A DNA stretch of 64,000 bases, taken from assembly GCA_025934375.1 (NCBI GenBank), contig JAICYD010000008.1:1-64000 (forward strand). Direction: 5' to 3'. Made by a program: the position numbers and the translations under genes. How positions within the stretch are numbered: the stretch's first letter is position 1; every line of letters starts with the position of its first letter. Below, one piece after another: positions 1-9,155 of this stretch. The notes beneath the pieces were generated by a model. The model made no database searches. It was not told the DNA's origin and saw nothing but the letters and a program-made list of their open reading frames with translations. This stretch comes from Streptosporangiaceae bacterium (lineage in GTDB: Bacteria > Actinomycetota > Actinomycetes > Streptosporangiales > Streptosporangiaceae).

Positions 1-504
1 GGCGGAGGAGGCCAGCTGGCGGCAGGCCGCCGGGGTGCGGCCGGTGATCTCGGCGACCTCGGCGAAGGGGTAGCCGAAGACGTCGTGCAGGACGAACGCG
101 ACCCGCTCGGCGGGGGTCATCGACTCCAGCACGACGAGGAACGCCATGCTGACCGACTCATCCAGGGTGACCCGGTCAGCCGGGTCCCCCGTCATGCCGC
201 CCGGCCGCCCGGGCTCCCACTCCGCCGGGTCGGGCAGCGGCTCGGGCACCCACTCGCCCACGTAGCGCTCCCGCCGCGCCCGCGCCGAGCCGAGCACGTC
301 CAGGCAGACGCGGCTGGTCACCGTGGTCAGCCACGCGCCCGGGGAGGCGATGGCGTCTTGGTCCGGCGGCGGCAGGGCGTACCAGCGGGCGTAGGCCTCC
401 TGGACGGCGTCCTCGGACTCGGCCAGCGAGCCCAGCAGCCGGTAGGCGAGGTTGATCAGCTGGCGCCGCTCGCCCATGACCGCACTGTTGACGGCACTGC
501 TCAT
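1..504 (-). CDS. SigJ-like ECF RNA polymerase sigma factor (partial, C-terminus outside window)
   Basis: The first 168 residues of a sigma-70-family factor read leftward off the window edge. Residues about 8-75 fit sigma region 2 (RRQLINLAYRLLGS, then AESEDAVQEAYARW). Residues about 130-168 fit region 4, including MTPAERVAFVLHDVFGYPF and AEITGRTPAACRQ, the recognition-helix region. The ATG at 504 follows a GGGAAGGG ribosome site. Factors of this type (ECF41/SigJ group) usually carry a C-terminal SnoaL-like domain, which would lie outside the window. The gene is divergent from a carboxymuconolactone decarboxylase-like gene. That pairing is common for this sigma group, so the neighbour is a probable target. 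Family call is firm; the subgroup is inferred. Confidence 0.9.
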   Translation of the reverse strand, partial: MSSAVNSAVMGERRQLINLAYRLLGSLAESEDAVQEAYARWYALPPPDQDAIASPGAWLTTVTSRVCLDVLGSARARRERYVGEWVPEPLPDPAEWEPGRPGGMTGDPADRVTLDESVSMAFLVVLESMTPAERVAFVLHDVFGYPFAEVAEITGRTPAACRQLASSA

Positions 505-656
505 TGTCTTGCCCTTCCCCGATCGCGCCTGTCCCTACCAGCTCGACGACATAGCGGCCCGAATTGTGAGGCCACCTCGCCTCCTGACATTCCGCGGAGC
601 TACCTCGTCGTACTGGCGAGAGGCAGAACACGCCCGTGAAAAGCAAGGAGATGACG

Positions 657-1130
657 ATGGAAGCCCGTCTGGATTACCTCGCCAGCCCGCTGGTGATGAA
701 AGTCGTCAAGCACATCAACGCCGCCCAGGCCGTCCTGCACGATTCGGCCCTGCCCGCCGCCACTCAGGAGCTCATGAAGCTGCGGGCCAGCCAGATCAAC
801 GGCTGCGGCTTCTGCACCGACATGCACATCAAGGACGCCCTGCACGCCGGGGAAGGCCAACAGCGGCTGAACCTGGTCGCCGCCTGGCGCGAGGCGAAGG
901 TCTTCACCGACCCTGAGCGGGCCGCGCTGGAGCTCACCGAGCAGGGCACCCGCATCGCCGACGCCGCCGGCGGCGTCACCGACGAGGCCTGGGCCACCGC
1001 CGCCAAGTACTACGACGATGAGCAACTCGCCGCGCTGGTGACGGTCATCGCCCTCATCAACGCCTACAACCGGATGAACGTCATCGTCCGCCAGCCCGCC
1101 GGCGACTACCAGCCCGGCCAGTTCGGCTAA
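657..1130 (+). CDS. Carboxymuconolactone decarboxylase / AhpD-like family protein
   Basis: A 157-residue alpha-helical protein of the CMD/AhpD family. It carries the redox-type motif CGFCTDMHIKDAL, that is CxxC followed by His, as in AhpD-like peroxidase partners. I chose ATG 657 because AAGGAG ends six bases upstream; a GTG at 636 and an ATG at 651 are in frame but badly placed for that ribosome site. It is divergent from the SigJ-like sigma factor, a context typical of ECF41-controlled CMD proteins. Likely role is thiol-dependent peroxide or redox chemistry in the cytosol, with unknown substrate. Confidence 0.88.
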   Translation: MEARLDYLASPLVMKVVKHINAAQAVLHDSALPAATQELMKLRASQINGCGFCTDMHIKDALHAGEGQQRLNLVAAWREAKVFTDPERAALELTEQGTRIADAAGGVTDEAWATAAKYYDDEQLAALVTVIALINAYNRMNVIVRQPAGDYQPGQFG

Positions 1131-1139
1131 GAGCGCTTT

Positions 1140-1166
1140 CCCGCGGCCCGCGGCCCGCGGCCCGCG
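1140..1166. repeat. 7-bp tandem repeat (CCCGCGG)
   Basis: Nearly four head-to-tail copies of CCCGCGG sit just after the CMD-family stop codon. It is one of several short tandem repeats in the window. Confidence 0.9.
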
Positions 1167-1200
1167 CGCCACGGGCGGCGCCGGCATAGGCTGCCATGCC

Positions 1201-1740
1201 ATGGAGGACAAGCCTTCGACCGCGCGGGGCGCGCCGCAGCTGACGGCCGAGCTGGCGGCGGCGATCGAGCACGGATACGCGCAGCGCGACCGGGCGGACA
1301 TGGCGCCGACGATCGCCTACTTCGAGGCGCTGCTCGCCCAGTACCCGGATCACCCGGTGCTGATGTATGAGGTCGCCGGGGCCTACGACACCGCCGGGCA
1401 GGAGGCGAAGGCGCGCGTGCTTTACGAGCGCGCGCTGGAGCTGGGGCTGGCCGGCGAGCCGCTGCGGATGTGCCTGTGCCAGTACGGCAGCACGCTGCGC
1501 TGGCTGGGGCGGCATGAGGAGTCGCTGGCCGTCTTGGACCGGGCCCGGCGCGAGTTCCCGGATTCCGACGCGGTCCGCGTCTTCCGCGCGCTCACGCTGA
1601 GCGAGGCCGGGCAGCGGGACGGGGCCGTCGCCGAGCTGCTGACCGTGATCACCGCCCACGCCGAGCTGACCGACCTCGGCCGCTACGCGGTCGGCCTGGC
1701 CGGGCTCGCCCGGTGGCTAGCCGACGGGCGGCCCGGCTAG
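1201..1740 (+). CDS. Tetratricopeptide repeat protein
   Basis: A 179-residue soluble protein built of TPR-like helix pairs. Examples are the stretch around LLAQYPDHPVLMYEVAGAYD, then AKARVLYERALELG, then the unit with LRWLGRHEESLAVLDRARRE. TPR proteins of this size serve as protein-interaction scaffolds. No signal peptide or membrane segment is visible. The ATG at 1201 has no convincing ribosome site and may belong to a leaderless or short-leader transcript. It stands alone between the CMD-family gene and the oxidase gene, so no partner can be inferred. Confidence 0.8.
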   Translation: MEDKPSTARGAPQLTAELAAAIEHGYAQRDRADMAPTIAYFEALLAQYPDHPVLMYEVAGAYDTAGQEAKARVLYERALELGLAGEPLRMCLCQYGSTLRWLGRHEESLAVLDRARREFPDSDAVRVFRALTLSEAGQRDGAVAELLTVITAHAELTDLGRYAVGLAGLARWLADGRPG

Positions 1741-1858
1741 CGTTTCACCCGCCAGAGGCTAGTCACCTGGCCGGAGGCGGCCAGGGGACTAGCGGGGACG
1801 CAGGCCCCGTCCGGTAAACTCGCCCAGCCACCCCAACGACCATGCGGAAGGTGCGACC

Positions 1859-3088
1859 ATGGTCCAGCGCCAGTTCCCCAAGCCTGCCGAGATCTTCGAG
1901 CTGCTGCAGGTCAAGAAGCCCGTGCTGGACGGGAGGCGGCGTCGCCTGGAGGCCGCGCAGACGATTTACGACCTGCGCGACATCGCCCGGCGGCGCACCC
2001 CGCGCGCTGCGTTCGACTACACCGACGGCGCGGCCGACGGCGAGATCTCGCTGACCCGAGCCCGGCAGGCGTTCGAGGACGTCGAGTTCCACCCGCAGGT
2101 CCTGCGCGACGTCGCGGACGTCACCACCGCGACGACGATCTTCGGCGGCCCCTCCGCGCTGCCGTTCGGGATCGCGCCCACCGGATTCACCCGGCTGATG
2201 CAGACCGAGGGCGAGGTCGCCGGCGCCGGGGCGGCGGGGGCGGCCGGGATCCCGTTCACCTTGTCGACGCTCGGTACGACGACGATCGAGGGCGTGCAGG
2301 CGGCCAACCCGGACGGCCGGAACTGGTTCCAGCTGTACGTCATGCGCACCCGCGAGGTCTCCTATGAGCTGACGAAGCGGGCCGCCGCCGCTGGCTTCGA
2401 CACGCTCTTCTTCACTGTCGACGCCCCTGTCGCGGGCGCCCGGCTGCGCGACAAGCGCAACGGGTTCACCATCCCGCCGCAGATCTCGCTGGCCACGATC
2501 GCCAACGCGATCCCGCGGCCGTGGTGGTGGTATGACTTCCTCACCACGCCCAAGCTCGAGTTCGCCTCGCTCACCTCGACCGGCGGCACGGTCGGGGCGC
2601 TGCTCGACTCCGCGATGGACCCGACGATCTCCCTCGACGACCTGGCCGTGATCCGCGAGCTGTGGCCGGGCAAGATCGCGATCAAGGGCGTGCAGGCCGT
2701 CCAGGACGCCAAGACGCTCGCCGGCCTGGGCGTCGACGGCATCGTGCTGTCCAACCACGGCGGCCGGCAGCTCGACCGCGCCCCGGTCCCGTTCCACCTG
2801 CTCCCCGACGTGGTGCGCGAGATCGGCGCGGACGTGGAGGTCGTGATCGACACCGGCATCATGCACGGCGCCGACATCGTCGCCTCGATCGCCCTCGGCG
2901 CCCGGTTCACCCTCGTCGGCCGCGCCTACCTCTACGGCCTCATGGCGGGCGGGCGCGCCGGGGCCGACCGGGCCATCGCGATCCTCGCCGAGCAGGTCGT
3001 CCGCACCATGAAGCTGCTCGGCGCGCACTCCCTCGACGAGCTCACCCCCGCCCACGTGACCCAGCTCCGCCGCCTGCTCCCCCGCTAG
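1859..3088 (+). CDS. lldD: FMN-dependent alpha-hydroxy-acid oxidase/dehydrogenase (LldD-like)
   Basis: A 409-residue member of the L-lactate dehydrogenase / glycolate oxidase flavoprotein family, close in pattern to mycobacterial LldD proteins. Visible landmarks are [16 protein letters not shown] near the N-terminus, [14 protein letters not shown], the flavin-contacting IAIKGVQ lysine, and SNHGGRQLD with the catalytic histidine. [11 protein letters not shown] and [12 protein letters not shown], the phosphate-binding end of the barrel, follow. It probably oxidises L-lactate or a related 2-hydroxy acid to the keto acid. ATG 1859 follows GGAAGGTG. Substrate is inferred from family only; mycofactocin-linked MftD is a relative, but no mycofactocin genes are nearby. 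Confidence 0.88.
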   Translation: MVQRQFPKPAEIFELLQVKKPVLDGRRRRLEAAQTIYDLRDIARRRTPRAAFDYTDGAADGEISLTRARQAFEDVEFHPQVLRDVADVTTATTIFGGPSALPFGIAPTGFTRLMQTEGEVAGAGAAGAAGIPFTLSTLGTTTIEGVQAANPDGRNWFQLYVMRTREVSYELTKRAAAAGFDTLFFTVDAPVAGARLRDKRNGFTIPPQISLATIANAIPRPWWWYDFLTTPKLEFASLTSTGGTVGALLDSAMDPTISLDDLAVIRELWPGKIAIKGVQAVQDAKTLAGLGVDGIVLSNHGGRQLDRAPVPFHLLPDVVREIGADVEVVIDTGIMHGADIVASIALGARFTLVGRAYLYGLMAGGRAGADRAIAILAEQVVRTMKLLGAHSLDELTPAHVTQLRRLLPR

Positions 3089-3632
3089 CCGCCCTGCCTC
3101 CGGGCCCTGAGCCCCGGGCCCCGGCGGCGATGGCGCCCTCGCGTCCCCCGCCAGGGCGGCGATGGCACCCGTCGCGCCCCCTTTCCCAGGGCCGGCGATG
3201 GCGCCGGCGCGCGCCCGGTACTGGCCCGCCACTCGCCCGCCCGGCACCCTCCTGAGAGCGCCGGCGACTATCGAGGAGGATGGGTCCCCTTTCGGATTCG
3301 CAGGTCTTGCCCTGATTTGAGAAGTTAGCTGTGCAAGTTCAGTAGACGCAAGTGCACTTCCCAATCTTCACCCCGGCCGCGATACCCGCCTGTGAGGGAT
3401 TACCGAATAACGTCCGTAACCTGCGCACAGAGCATAGGTATAGACCTAGATGCATACCTAGCTTCAGTCATAATCTTGCGAGCCGCGCAATTGCATGATT
3501 AGGTTAGCGGCAAGTGCTTCACCCCGATCTCCTCTGATCAAGACGCCGCCTAGGCTTACCGGGCTTCCCCTCATCCGGTTTGCCTGGGGGGATCATCACG
3601 GTGCCGGTCAATGGGAAGCAGCTGAGGAAGAT
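3089..3632. promoter_or_regulatory. Intergenic region with a 7-bp inverted repeat (TAGGTAT / ATACCTA)
   Basis: No gene is seen. The stretch becomes AT-richer from about 3290 and holds TAGGTAT (3435-3441) and ATACCTA (3454-3460), perfect 7-bp arms 12 bases apart. This lies 170-200 bases before the HATPase gene and is a plausible operator. The first part (3110-3240) is GC-rich with repeated GGCGATGGCGCC-like words. Confidence 0.5.
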
Positions 3633-4187
3633 ATGTCGCACGCCATAGACGCGGCCCGGGCCCGCCGGGGAGCCAGGATCATTTCGCGTCCGCCATTGCC
3701 GGCCACCGGCGATGGCGGCACCGTGACCACGGTGTCGCTGGACGTCCACAAACCTGAATGCCTTGCCCGCCGCACGGTGATCACGGTGCTGGACCGCCTG
3801 GGCGTCTGCGCCGAGCGGCGCGACGAGGTTGAGCTAGCGGTCGCCGAGCTTGTCGCCAACGCCGGACTGCACGCTCCCGGTCCCCGGGAACTGCGCGTCT
3901 GCGTTGGCGGGGACGCCGTGACGCTCGCCGTGGCCGATGGCGGCGGCGATTACGCCGTGATCGCGCGAATCCTCGCCGATCCCGGTGCCGGGGTGCCGTG
4001 GTACGAGGAGCACGGCCGGGGGCTGCGGATCGTCGCGGCCTTGTTTCCCGGCGCATGTGGTGCCGCGCCTGTCGCTGCCGTCCGCGGGGGCGGCGGCAGC
4101 GACAGGCCGGCCAAGGAAGTGTGGGTCACGCTGCCCCTAGGGGGCCACGGCGATGGCCTGGATCAACCGGGCCCGTCCGGGCGATAG
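3633..4187 (+). CDS. ATP-binding anti-sigma-type protein (HATPase, RsbW-like)
   Basis: A 184-residue GHKL ATPase-domain protein of the kind that acts as an anti-sigma factor kinase. The N box reads ELAVAELVANAGLHA, the G1 box VADGGG and the G2 box EEHGRGLRIVAALF. I chose ATG 3633 because GAGGAAG lies just upstream; an earlier in-frame start at 3495 would add residues unlike the family. It differs from the other three HATPases in the window (11505, 31303, 46400), which share a LELGAY entry motif. No sigma factor or antagonist is adjacent, so its partner is unknown. Confidence 0.82.
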   Translation: MSHAIDAARARRGARIISRPPLPATGDGGTVTTVSLDVHKPECLARRTVITVLDRLGVCAERRDEVELAVAELVANAGLHAPGPRELRVCVGGDAVTLAVADGGGDYAVIARILADPGAGVPWYEEHGRGLRIVAALFPGACGAAPVAAVRGGGGSDRPAKEVWVTLPLGGHGDGLDQPGPSGR

Positions 4188-4256
4188 GGCAGCGGTCAGG
4201 TTCACGGCCTTGCCCGCGAAGTCGGCCATGAAGTCAGGCGGCCGAGCGGCTCCCGG

Positions 4257-4943
4257 TCATTGACTGGTCCCTGGCGCGGTGGACGGCATGGGCTGGCTGG
4301 GCGTGAGCCGGCGAAGGGCGTCCTCGTCGCCCTCGGCGCGCAGGCCCTTGTCGCGGGCCTCCCCCAGGGACAGCAGGCCGGACAGGTACCCGCCGATCAG
4401 CCGGGCCTCGCCGGACAGCCTCGCGTCGGCTGCGGCCGGGCGGCCGCGGCGGACCTCGAATCCGCCGTCGCCGCCGCCCGCGCCGTCATCATGGCTGACG
4501 AGGTGGACCGGCGCCTCGGGGGTCTCGATGGCGATGGTGAGCGGGCCGCGCTCGGGGTGGGCGTCACGCAGGCGCGCCGCGGCGATCATGCCCAGCCAGC
4601 TCCCGTGGACCACGTCCCCCTCCCGGTCGAGGTACATCGTCGGCAGGCCCCACTCGGTCAGCGCCTCGATCACCGGCCGCAGCTGACGCCCGCGCTCGGT
4701 GAGCTGGTACAGGCCGGTGGCGACCGGCGGCGGGGCGTCGACCCGGGTGAGCAGCCCGCTTTCCGCCATCTCGGCCAGGCGGGCCGCCAGCAGGTTGGTG
4801 GCGATGCCCGGCAAGCCAGCGCGCAGGTCGGTGAACCGCGACGGGCCCTGCATGAGCAGTTCCCGTACGATCAGCAGCACCCAGCGATCGCCCACCAGGT
4901 CAAGGGCCCGCGCCGCCGCGCAGTACTGGCCGTAGGTCTTCAT
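4257..4943 (-). CDS. HxlR-family winged-helix transcriptional regulator
   Basis: A 228-residue regulator whose first 110 residues are a typical HxlR domain: YGQYCAAARALDLVGDRW, then LLIVRELLMQGPSRFTDL, then an asparagine-rich recognition region and LTERGRQLRPVIEALTEWG. The C-terminal half is an extra ligand-type domain. Two starts are credible. ATG 4943 has GGGAG upstream and gives the family-length N-terminus. ATG 5027 overlaps the MFS stop codon as ATGA and also has GGAGGG. Lying directly after the MFS exporter in the same direction, it probably controls that exporter in response to a small molecule. Confidence 0.88.
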   Translation of the reverse strand: MKTYGQYCAAARALDLVGDRWVLLIVRELLMQGPSRFTDLRAGLPGIATNLLAARLAEMAESGLLTRVDAPPPVATGLYQLTERGRQLRPVIEALTEWGLPTMYLDREGDVVHGSWLGMIAAARLRDAHPERGPLTIAIETPEAPVHLVSHDDGAGGGDGGFEVRRGRPAAADARLSGEARLIGGYLSGLLSLGEARDKGLRAEGDEDALRRLTPSQPMPSTAPGTSQ

Positions 4944-5023
4944 CCGCGCCGCTCCCGGTTCATGCGTCCCGTCGCCGTCGGTAGCGCCCCGCCCGCCCGG
5001 ATCGCCGCGTCCTGCGTGCCCGG

Positions 5024-6598
5024 TCATGCGTGCGCTTCCCTCCTGGCTTCTACCGCACCGATTTCTACCGCACCAGCCGCCACGCCCGGCGGCTGCTCGG
5101 GCTGGGACGGCAGGAACAAGGCCACCAGGATGGCCCCGGCCGCCGCCACTCCCCCGGCGACGAGCGCGCCGATGCTCAGGCCGCGCAGGAACGCGTTGGT
5201 CGACGCGAGCTGCAGGGCCTGCCCGAGGCCGGGATTGCCGTGCGCCGCGATCGTGCCCGCGGCGGCGTAGGCTGCGCCGACGCCCTGGTGCGCGATCGCC
5301 GCGACCTGCCCCGGAACGCCGTGCGGCATCGCGGCCGTCAGCCGGGACCCGTACACCGACGCGTAGACGCTGCCCATGACGGCGACGCCGAGCGTGCCGC
5401 CGACCAGCCTGGTCGAGTCGTTGACCGCCGACCCGACGCCGGCCCGGGACCGCGAGACCGCGCCCATGATCGACTCGGTGGCCGGCGCCGAGGTCAGGCC
5501 CATGCCGAGGCCGAACACCACCATCTGCACCGCGATGATCGGGTAGCTGAGCGTCGCGCTGGTGATCGCCGCCGCCCCCGCGTAGAACCCCGCCATCGCG
5601 ATCAGGCCAATGCCGACGATGAGCTTGGTGCCCGCCCGCACGGCCAGCTGCGTTCCGGCGACCGACCCGAGGCCGACCGACAGCGCCACCGGCAGCAGCC
5701 GCACGCCGGTGCTCAGCGGCGCGTACCCGCGCACGAACTGGAAGTACTGAGTGATCAGGAAGATGAAGCCGAACAGCGTGAAGAACGAGATGGTGACCGC
5801 GGCGCTGGCCACGCTGAACCGCGGGTTGCGGAAGAGCCGCACGTCGAGCATCGGGTGGGCGGCCGCTCGCTCGCGGGCGATGAAGGCGGCCAGCAGGATC
5901 GCCGCCCCGGCGAAGCCGGCAACGCTGCGCGCGGCGGTCCATCCGTGGGTGGGCGCCTCGATGATGGTGAACACCAGCAGTGCCATGGTCGCCGCCGACA
6001 GGATGAGGCCGGGAATGTCCGGGGCCTGCGCGCCCGGGTCCTTCGACGCCGGCAGGACCAGCGCCGCCAGGATCGCGGCGGCCGCCGCGATCGGCGCCAT
6101 GACGATGAAGATGCTCACCCAGGTGAAGTGCTCCAGCAGCCAGCCGCCGGCGATCGGGCCCATGGCGATCGCCGCCCCGCCGACCGCGCCCCACAAGCCG
6201 ATCGCACGCGCCCGCTCCCCGCGCTCGGTGAAGACGTTGGAGATGAGCGACAGCGTGGCCGGGAAGGTCATCGCGGCGCCCAGGCCCATCACCGCGCGGG
6301 CCGCGATGAGCTCCGCCGCCGTGCTCGTGAACCCGCCGGCCAGGGACGCGGCCCCCACGACGGCCAGCCCCGCCAGCAGCATGCCCTTGCGGCCGAACCG
6401 GTCCGACAGGGCGCCGAACGTCAGCAGCAGCGCGGCGAAGACCAGGTTGTAGGCATCGACGACCCACTGGAGCTGGGTGGTGGTGGCGTGCAGCTCGCGC
6501 ACCAGGGCGGGCAGCGCCACGTTGACCAGGGTCGTATCGAGGTTGACGAGGAACGCCGCGAACAGCAGCGCGCCGAGGATAAGTGGCTTGGATCTCAT
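5024..6598 (-). CDS. MFS drug exporter, DHA2 (14-TMS) family
   Basis: A 524-residue multidrug-type transporter of the EmrB/QacA group. Many hydrophobic helices are visible. The loop LSDRFGRKGMLL is the MFS motif A, and VDAYNLVFAALLL and the motif around LGAAMTFPATLSLISNVF are typical of DHA2 proteins. ATG 6598 is preferred; the TTG at 6613 lies inside the operator-like palindrome. The stop overlaps an ATG of the downstream HxlR gene frame, so the two are probably co-transcribed and perhaps coupled. Substrate is unknown; proton-driven efflux across the cytoplasmic membrane is inferred from family. Confidence 0.9.
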   Translation of the reverse strand: MRSKPLILGALLFAAFLVNLDTTLVNVALPALVRELHATTTQLQWVVDAYNLVFAALLLTFGALSDRFGRKGMLLAGLAVVGAASLAGGFTSTAAELIAARAVMGLGAAMTFPATLSLISNVFTERGERARAIGLWGAVGGAAIAMGPIAGGWLLEHFTWVSIFIVMAPIAAAAAILAALVLPASKDPGAQAPDIPGLILSAATMALLVFTIIEAPTHGWTAARSVAGFAGAAILLAAFIARERAAAHPMLDVRLFRNPRFSVASAAVTISFFTLFGFIFLITQYFQFVRGYAPLSTGVRLLPVALSVGLGSVAGTQLAVRAGTKLIVGIGLIAMAGFYAGAAAITSATLSYPIIAVQMVVFGLGMGLTSAPATESIMGAVSRSRAGVGSAVNDSTRLVGGTLGVAVMGSVYASVYGSRLTAAMPHGVPGQVAAIAHQGVGAAYAAAGTIAAHGNPGLGQALQLASTNAFLRGLSIGALVAGGVAAAGAILVALFLPSQPEQPPGVAAGAVEIGAVEARREAHA

Positions 6599-6638
6599 AG
6601 TTGAGATTCTCAAGTATCTACTTTAAAAAGTCAACTAT
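6597..6638. promoter_or_regulatory. Operator cluster upstream of the MFS-HxlR operon
   Basis: Several dyads overlap in 42 AT-rich bases. ATAGTTGAG-ATT-CTCAAGTAT (6597-6617) has 9-bp arms with one mismatch. AAGTA-TC-TACTT (6612-6623) and ACTTT-AA-AAAGT (6620-6631) are perfect. The arm ATAGTTGA recurs inverted as TCAACTAT (6631-6638). On the minus strand TTGACT could serve as a -35 box. AAGTANNTACTT-type sites suit HxlR proteins; binding is inferred. Confidence 0.6.
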
Positions 6639-6704
6639 CCAGCCCGGGGCCCGGCTCGCCCGCCCGATACCCGGCGGGCGGCGGGGTACCGCGACGAGGT
6701 GACG

Positions 6705-8297
6705 TCAGCCGGAGCGCCCGGGCAGCACGGCCGCCGCTATCAGGCCGGCGAACGCCAGGGCGGCCGCGACGACAAGGCCGGCCCGGAAGCCATTGCTGAA
6801 CGCCTGCGGCGACGTGATGGCTCCGGCCGCGGCGAACGCGGCGCCGCCGATGGCCACGCCGAACGCGCCGCCCAGCTGGCGCATCGTGGCGAAGGCACCG
6901 GAGGCCTTGCCCACGTCGGCCAGCGGCGTGGTGGCCGTCGCCGACCTGGTCAGCGACGGGATCGCGATCGCCAGGCCCACGCCGGACGTGGCGATGGGCG
7001 CGACCAGCGCGCCGTAGCCGACGCCCGGCGTCACCACCTCGGCCAGCCAGGCCACCGCGGCCGCCTGGACCGCCAGCCCGGCCACGGACAGGGACCGCGT
7101 GCCGATCCGGTCGGCGAGCGCGCCGGCCGGCGATGCCAGCAGGAACGGCGCTATGCCCCACGGCAGGAGCCGCAGGCCCGCGCCCAGCGGGTCCTGGCCG
7201 CTGACGACCTGTAGGAACTGGGGCATGAGGAACACCACGACGGTCAGTGACCCGTTCAGCGCGAAGATCGCGACGTTGCCCGCCGCCAGGGCACGCGACC
7301 GCAGCAGCCGGGGCGGCAGCATCGGTGCCGCGGCGCGGCGCTCCCAGGCTCCGAACGCGACGGCCGCCACCGCCCCGGTGGCGAGCGCGCCGATGGTCTG
7401 CGCGCTCCCCCAGCCCGCCTCGTTGCCGCGGATCAGGCCCCAGGCCAGGCCCAGGGCGGCCACAACGGCCAGCAGCACCCCGGGCATGTCAATCGTGGCG
7501 CCCGGCCGGGGCGGCTCCGCCAGCCGGGTGAGCACCAGCGGCACCGCGGCCAGCGCGACCGGCACGTTCACCCAGAACACCCACTGCCAGCCCAGCCCCT
7601 GGGTGACCGCGCCGCCGAGGACCGGGCCGAGCACCACCGCCACGCTGGTGATGCTGCCGTACATTCCGATCGCCCGGCCGCGCCGGTGCGGCGGGAACGC
7701 CATGTTCAGCAAGGCCAGCGCCATCGGCATGATGGCCGCCGCGCCGGCCCCCTGCACGGCCCGGGCGGCGATCAGCACTCCCACGCTGGGCGCCAGCGCG
7801 CACGCGGCGGACGCCACCGCGAACAGCGCCAGCCCGGCCGCGAAGACGCGCCGCCGGCCGAGCATGTCGCCCAGCGCCGCGCCGGTCAGCAGCAGCACCG
7901 CGAAGCTCAGCGTGTAGGCGTTGACCGTCCACTCCAGGCCGCCCAGGGAGGCGCCGAGATCGCGCCCGATCGAGGTCAGCGCCGTCGCCACCACCAGGGA
8001 GTCCAAGACCACCAGGAACGACGCCGCCGACGACAGGGCCAGCGCCCACCGCTGCGCGGACAGCCGCGCCCCCGCGCCCCCGCCCGCCCCGGCCGCCGGC
8101 CCCGCCAGCCCTGTGGCCGGCGGCGCTGTTGTCGGCGGCATTGTTGCCGGCGGCGCTGTGGCCGGCGGCATTGTTGCCGGCGGCGCTGTTGCCGGCGGCG
8201 CTGTTGCCGGCGGCGCTGTTGCCCGCTGCTCGCTCACCGCCGTGTCCGGTTCCGCTTTCCCTGCCACGTCTGCCTCCACGCTCCTCATCGTTGCCAT
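6705..8297 (-). CDS. MFS drug exporter, DHA2 (14-TMS) family, with repeat-coded N-terminal linker
   Basis: A 530-residue transporter related in kind to its neighbour at 5024 but not its close copy. Landmarks are FLVVLDSLVVATALTSIGRD in the first helix, LGDMLGRRRVFAAGL (motif A) and GAGAAAIMPMALALLNMAF (motif C region). Before the first helix lies a cytosolic tail of about 60 residues made of ATAPP/ATMPP pentapeptides, coded by a 15-bp minisatellite. That tail is unusual for the family and probably disordered. ATG 8297 is a best guess; ATG 8288 or an upstream ATG at 8432 is possible. Its substrate cannot be told. Confidence 0.87.
   Translation of the reverse strand: MATMRSVEADVAGKAEPDTAVSEQRATAPPATAPPATAPPATMPPATAPPATMPPTTAPPATGLAGPAAGAGGGAGARLSAQRWALALSSAASFLVVLDSLVVATALTSIGRDLGASLGGLEWTVNAYTLSFAVLLLTGAALGDMLGRRRVFAAGLALFAVASAACALAPSVGVLIAARAVQGAGAAAIMPMALALLNMAFPPHRRGRAIGMYGSITSVAVVLGPVLGGAVTQGLGWQWVFWVNVPVALAAVPLVLTRLAEPPRPGATIDMPGVLLAVVAALGLAWGLIRGNEAGWGSAQTIGALATGAVAAVAFGAWERRAAAPMLPPRLLRSRALAAGNVAIFALNGSLTVVVFLMPQFLQVVSGQDPLGAGLRLLPWGIAPFLLASPAGALADRIGTRSLSVAGLAVQAAAVAWLAEVVTPGVGYGALVAPIATSGVGLAIAIPSLTRSATATTPLADVGKASGAFATMRQLGGAFGVAIGGAAFAAAGAITSPQAFSNGFRAGLVVAAALAFAGLIAAAVLPGRSG
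8111..8230. repeat. 15-bp minisatellite inside the MFS gene
   Basis: Eight successive 15-bp units of the type CTGTTGCCGGCGGCG, with small variations, encode a proline-alanine-threonine pentapeptide repeat in the MFS N-terminal tail. The unit length is a multiple of three, so copy changes keep the frame. Confidence 0.93.
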
Positions 8298-8578
8298 CGC
8301 GTATGCAGACCCCGCCCGGACCGCTAACTGGTCGCCTCGGGCCGGCCTCATCAAGAGGACGGACGAGACGGCGAGCGCAGGACCACGCTGCCCTGCTCGC
8401 ACTCGCCCCCGCGATGACGCCATCGCGGTCATGGCGAGCGCCGCCTTCGCTCGGCCTTCCGTCCGTGTATCCGGGACGCGCCGGCGTCCTCCTGAACTGA
8501 AAGGGCGCGCTATGCGTTCTGAAGGACAGGGCGCGGGGCGCGCCTTGCGGGGGAAGGCTTGCAGGCCGGGGGGTCAGC

Positions 8579-9121
8579 ATGAGCATGCGCCAGGGGATGG
8601 CTGCGCTCAAAATGGCGGGCGGACGATGGTGGCCGGCGTGGTGCGCCCGGTTCGGGCTCGCCGAGGTGTGCGGCACCCTCACCGCCCTCAGCGGCTTCGC
8701 CGCCGGGTACCTGTCCACCGGATCGCTGCTGGTTGCCGCCGGGATGGCCACGATGTGCGAGGCCGTCGGGTTCTACGGGTGCATCGGGGTGAAGTCGACG
8801 ACGGCGGCGTCCCGGGCCACGGCCCACCTCACCGGGTTTCGCCGGCTTGCCGCCGGGACGTGGCACGCGGTGACCGAGCAGCTGGCCTCGTGCGCGGCCG
8901 CCGAGGCCCTGGACGCGTTCGTGGTCCGCCCCGGGTGCCTGGCGGGCGCGGCGTGGCTGGCCCGGCCACTGCCGGGCGGCGTGTGGCTCGGGTTCGCGGT
9001 GGGCAAGCTCGCCGCCGACGTGGCTTTCTACGGCATGGAGGCCATGGCTCGCCGGGGCCTGGCCCGGCCGGTGGCCGCCAGCCCCCTGGCTCCCGCCCAG
9101 CCGGGGCTCTCGCCCCGCTGA
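8579..9121 (+). CDS. Conserved-looking small integral membrane protein of unknown function
   Basis: A 180-residue protein with about four hydrophobic segments. These are around LAEVCGTLTALSGFAAGYL, SLLVAAGMATMCEAVGFYG, CLAGAAWLARPL and GVWLGFAVGKLAADVAFYG. Charged or polar residues inside the helices (E in CGTLTAL context, E-x-x-GFYG, K-x-x-ADVAFYG) recur in a pseudo-repeated pattern: the first half has EAVGFYG and the second DVAFYG. I do not recognise the family with certainty. ATG 8579 follows a G-rich stretch. It stands between the divergent MFS gene and the nitronate monooxygenase gene, with a 34-base gap to the latter, so the two may be co-transcribed. Confidence 0.72.
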   Translation: MSMRQGMAALKMAGGRWWPAWCARFGLAEVCGTLTALSGFAAGYLSTGSLLVAAGMATMCEAVGFYGCIGVKSTTAASRATAHLTGFRRLAAGTWHAVTEQLASCAAAEALDAFVVRPGCLAGAAWLARPLPGGVWLGFAVGKLAADVAFYGMEAMARRGLARPVAASPLAPAQPGLSPR

Positions 9122-9155
9122 TACGCCGGGCATCCCGCCGGCGGAAGATGGCGGC

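Noticed and set aside
4944-6467. A 736-residue minus-strand frame with the HxlR protein at its end
   Set aside because: Everything before the HxlR part is the wrong frame of the MFS exporter; it has low-complexity Arg/Gly/Ala composition.
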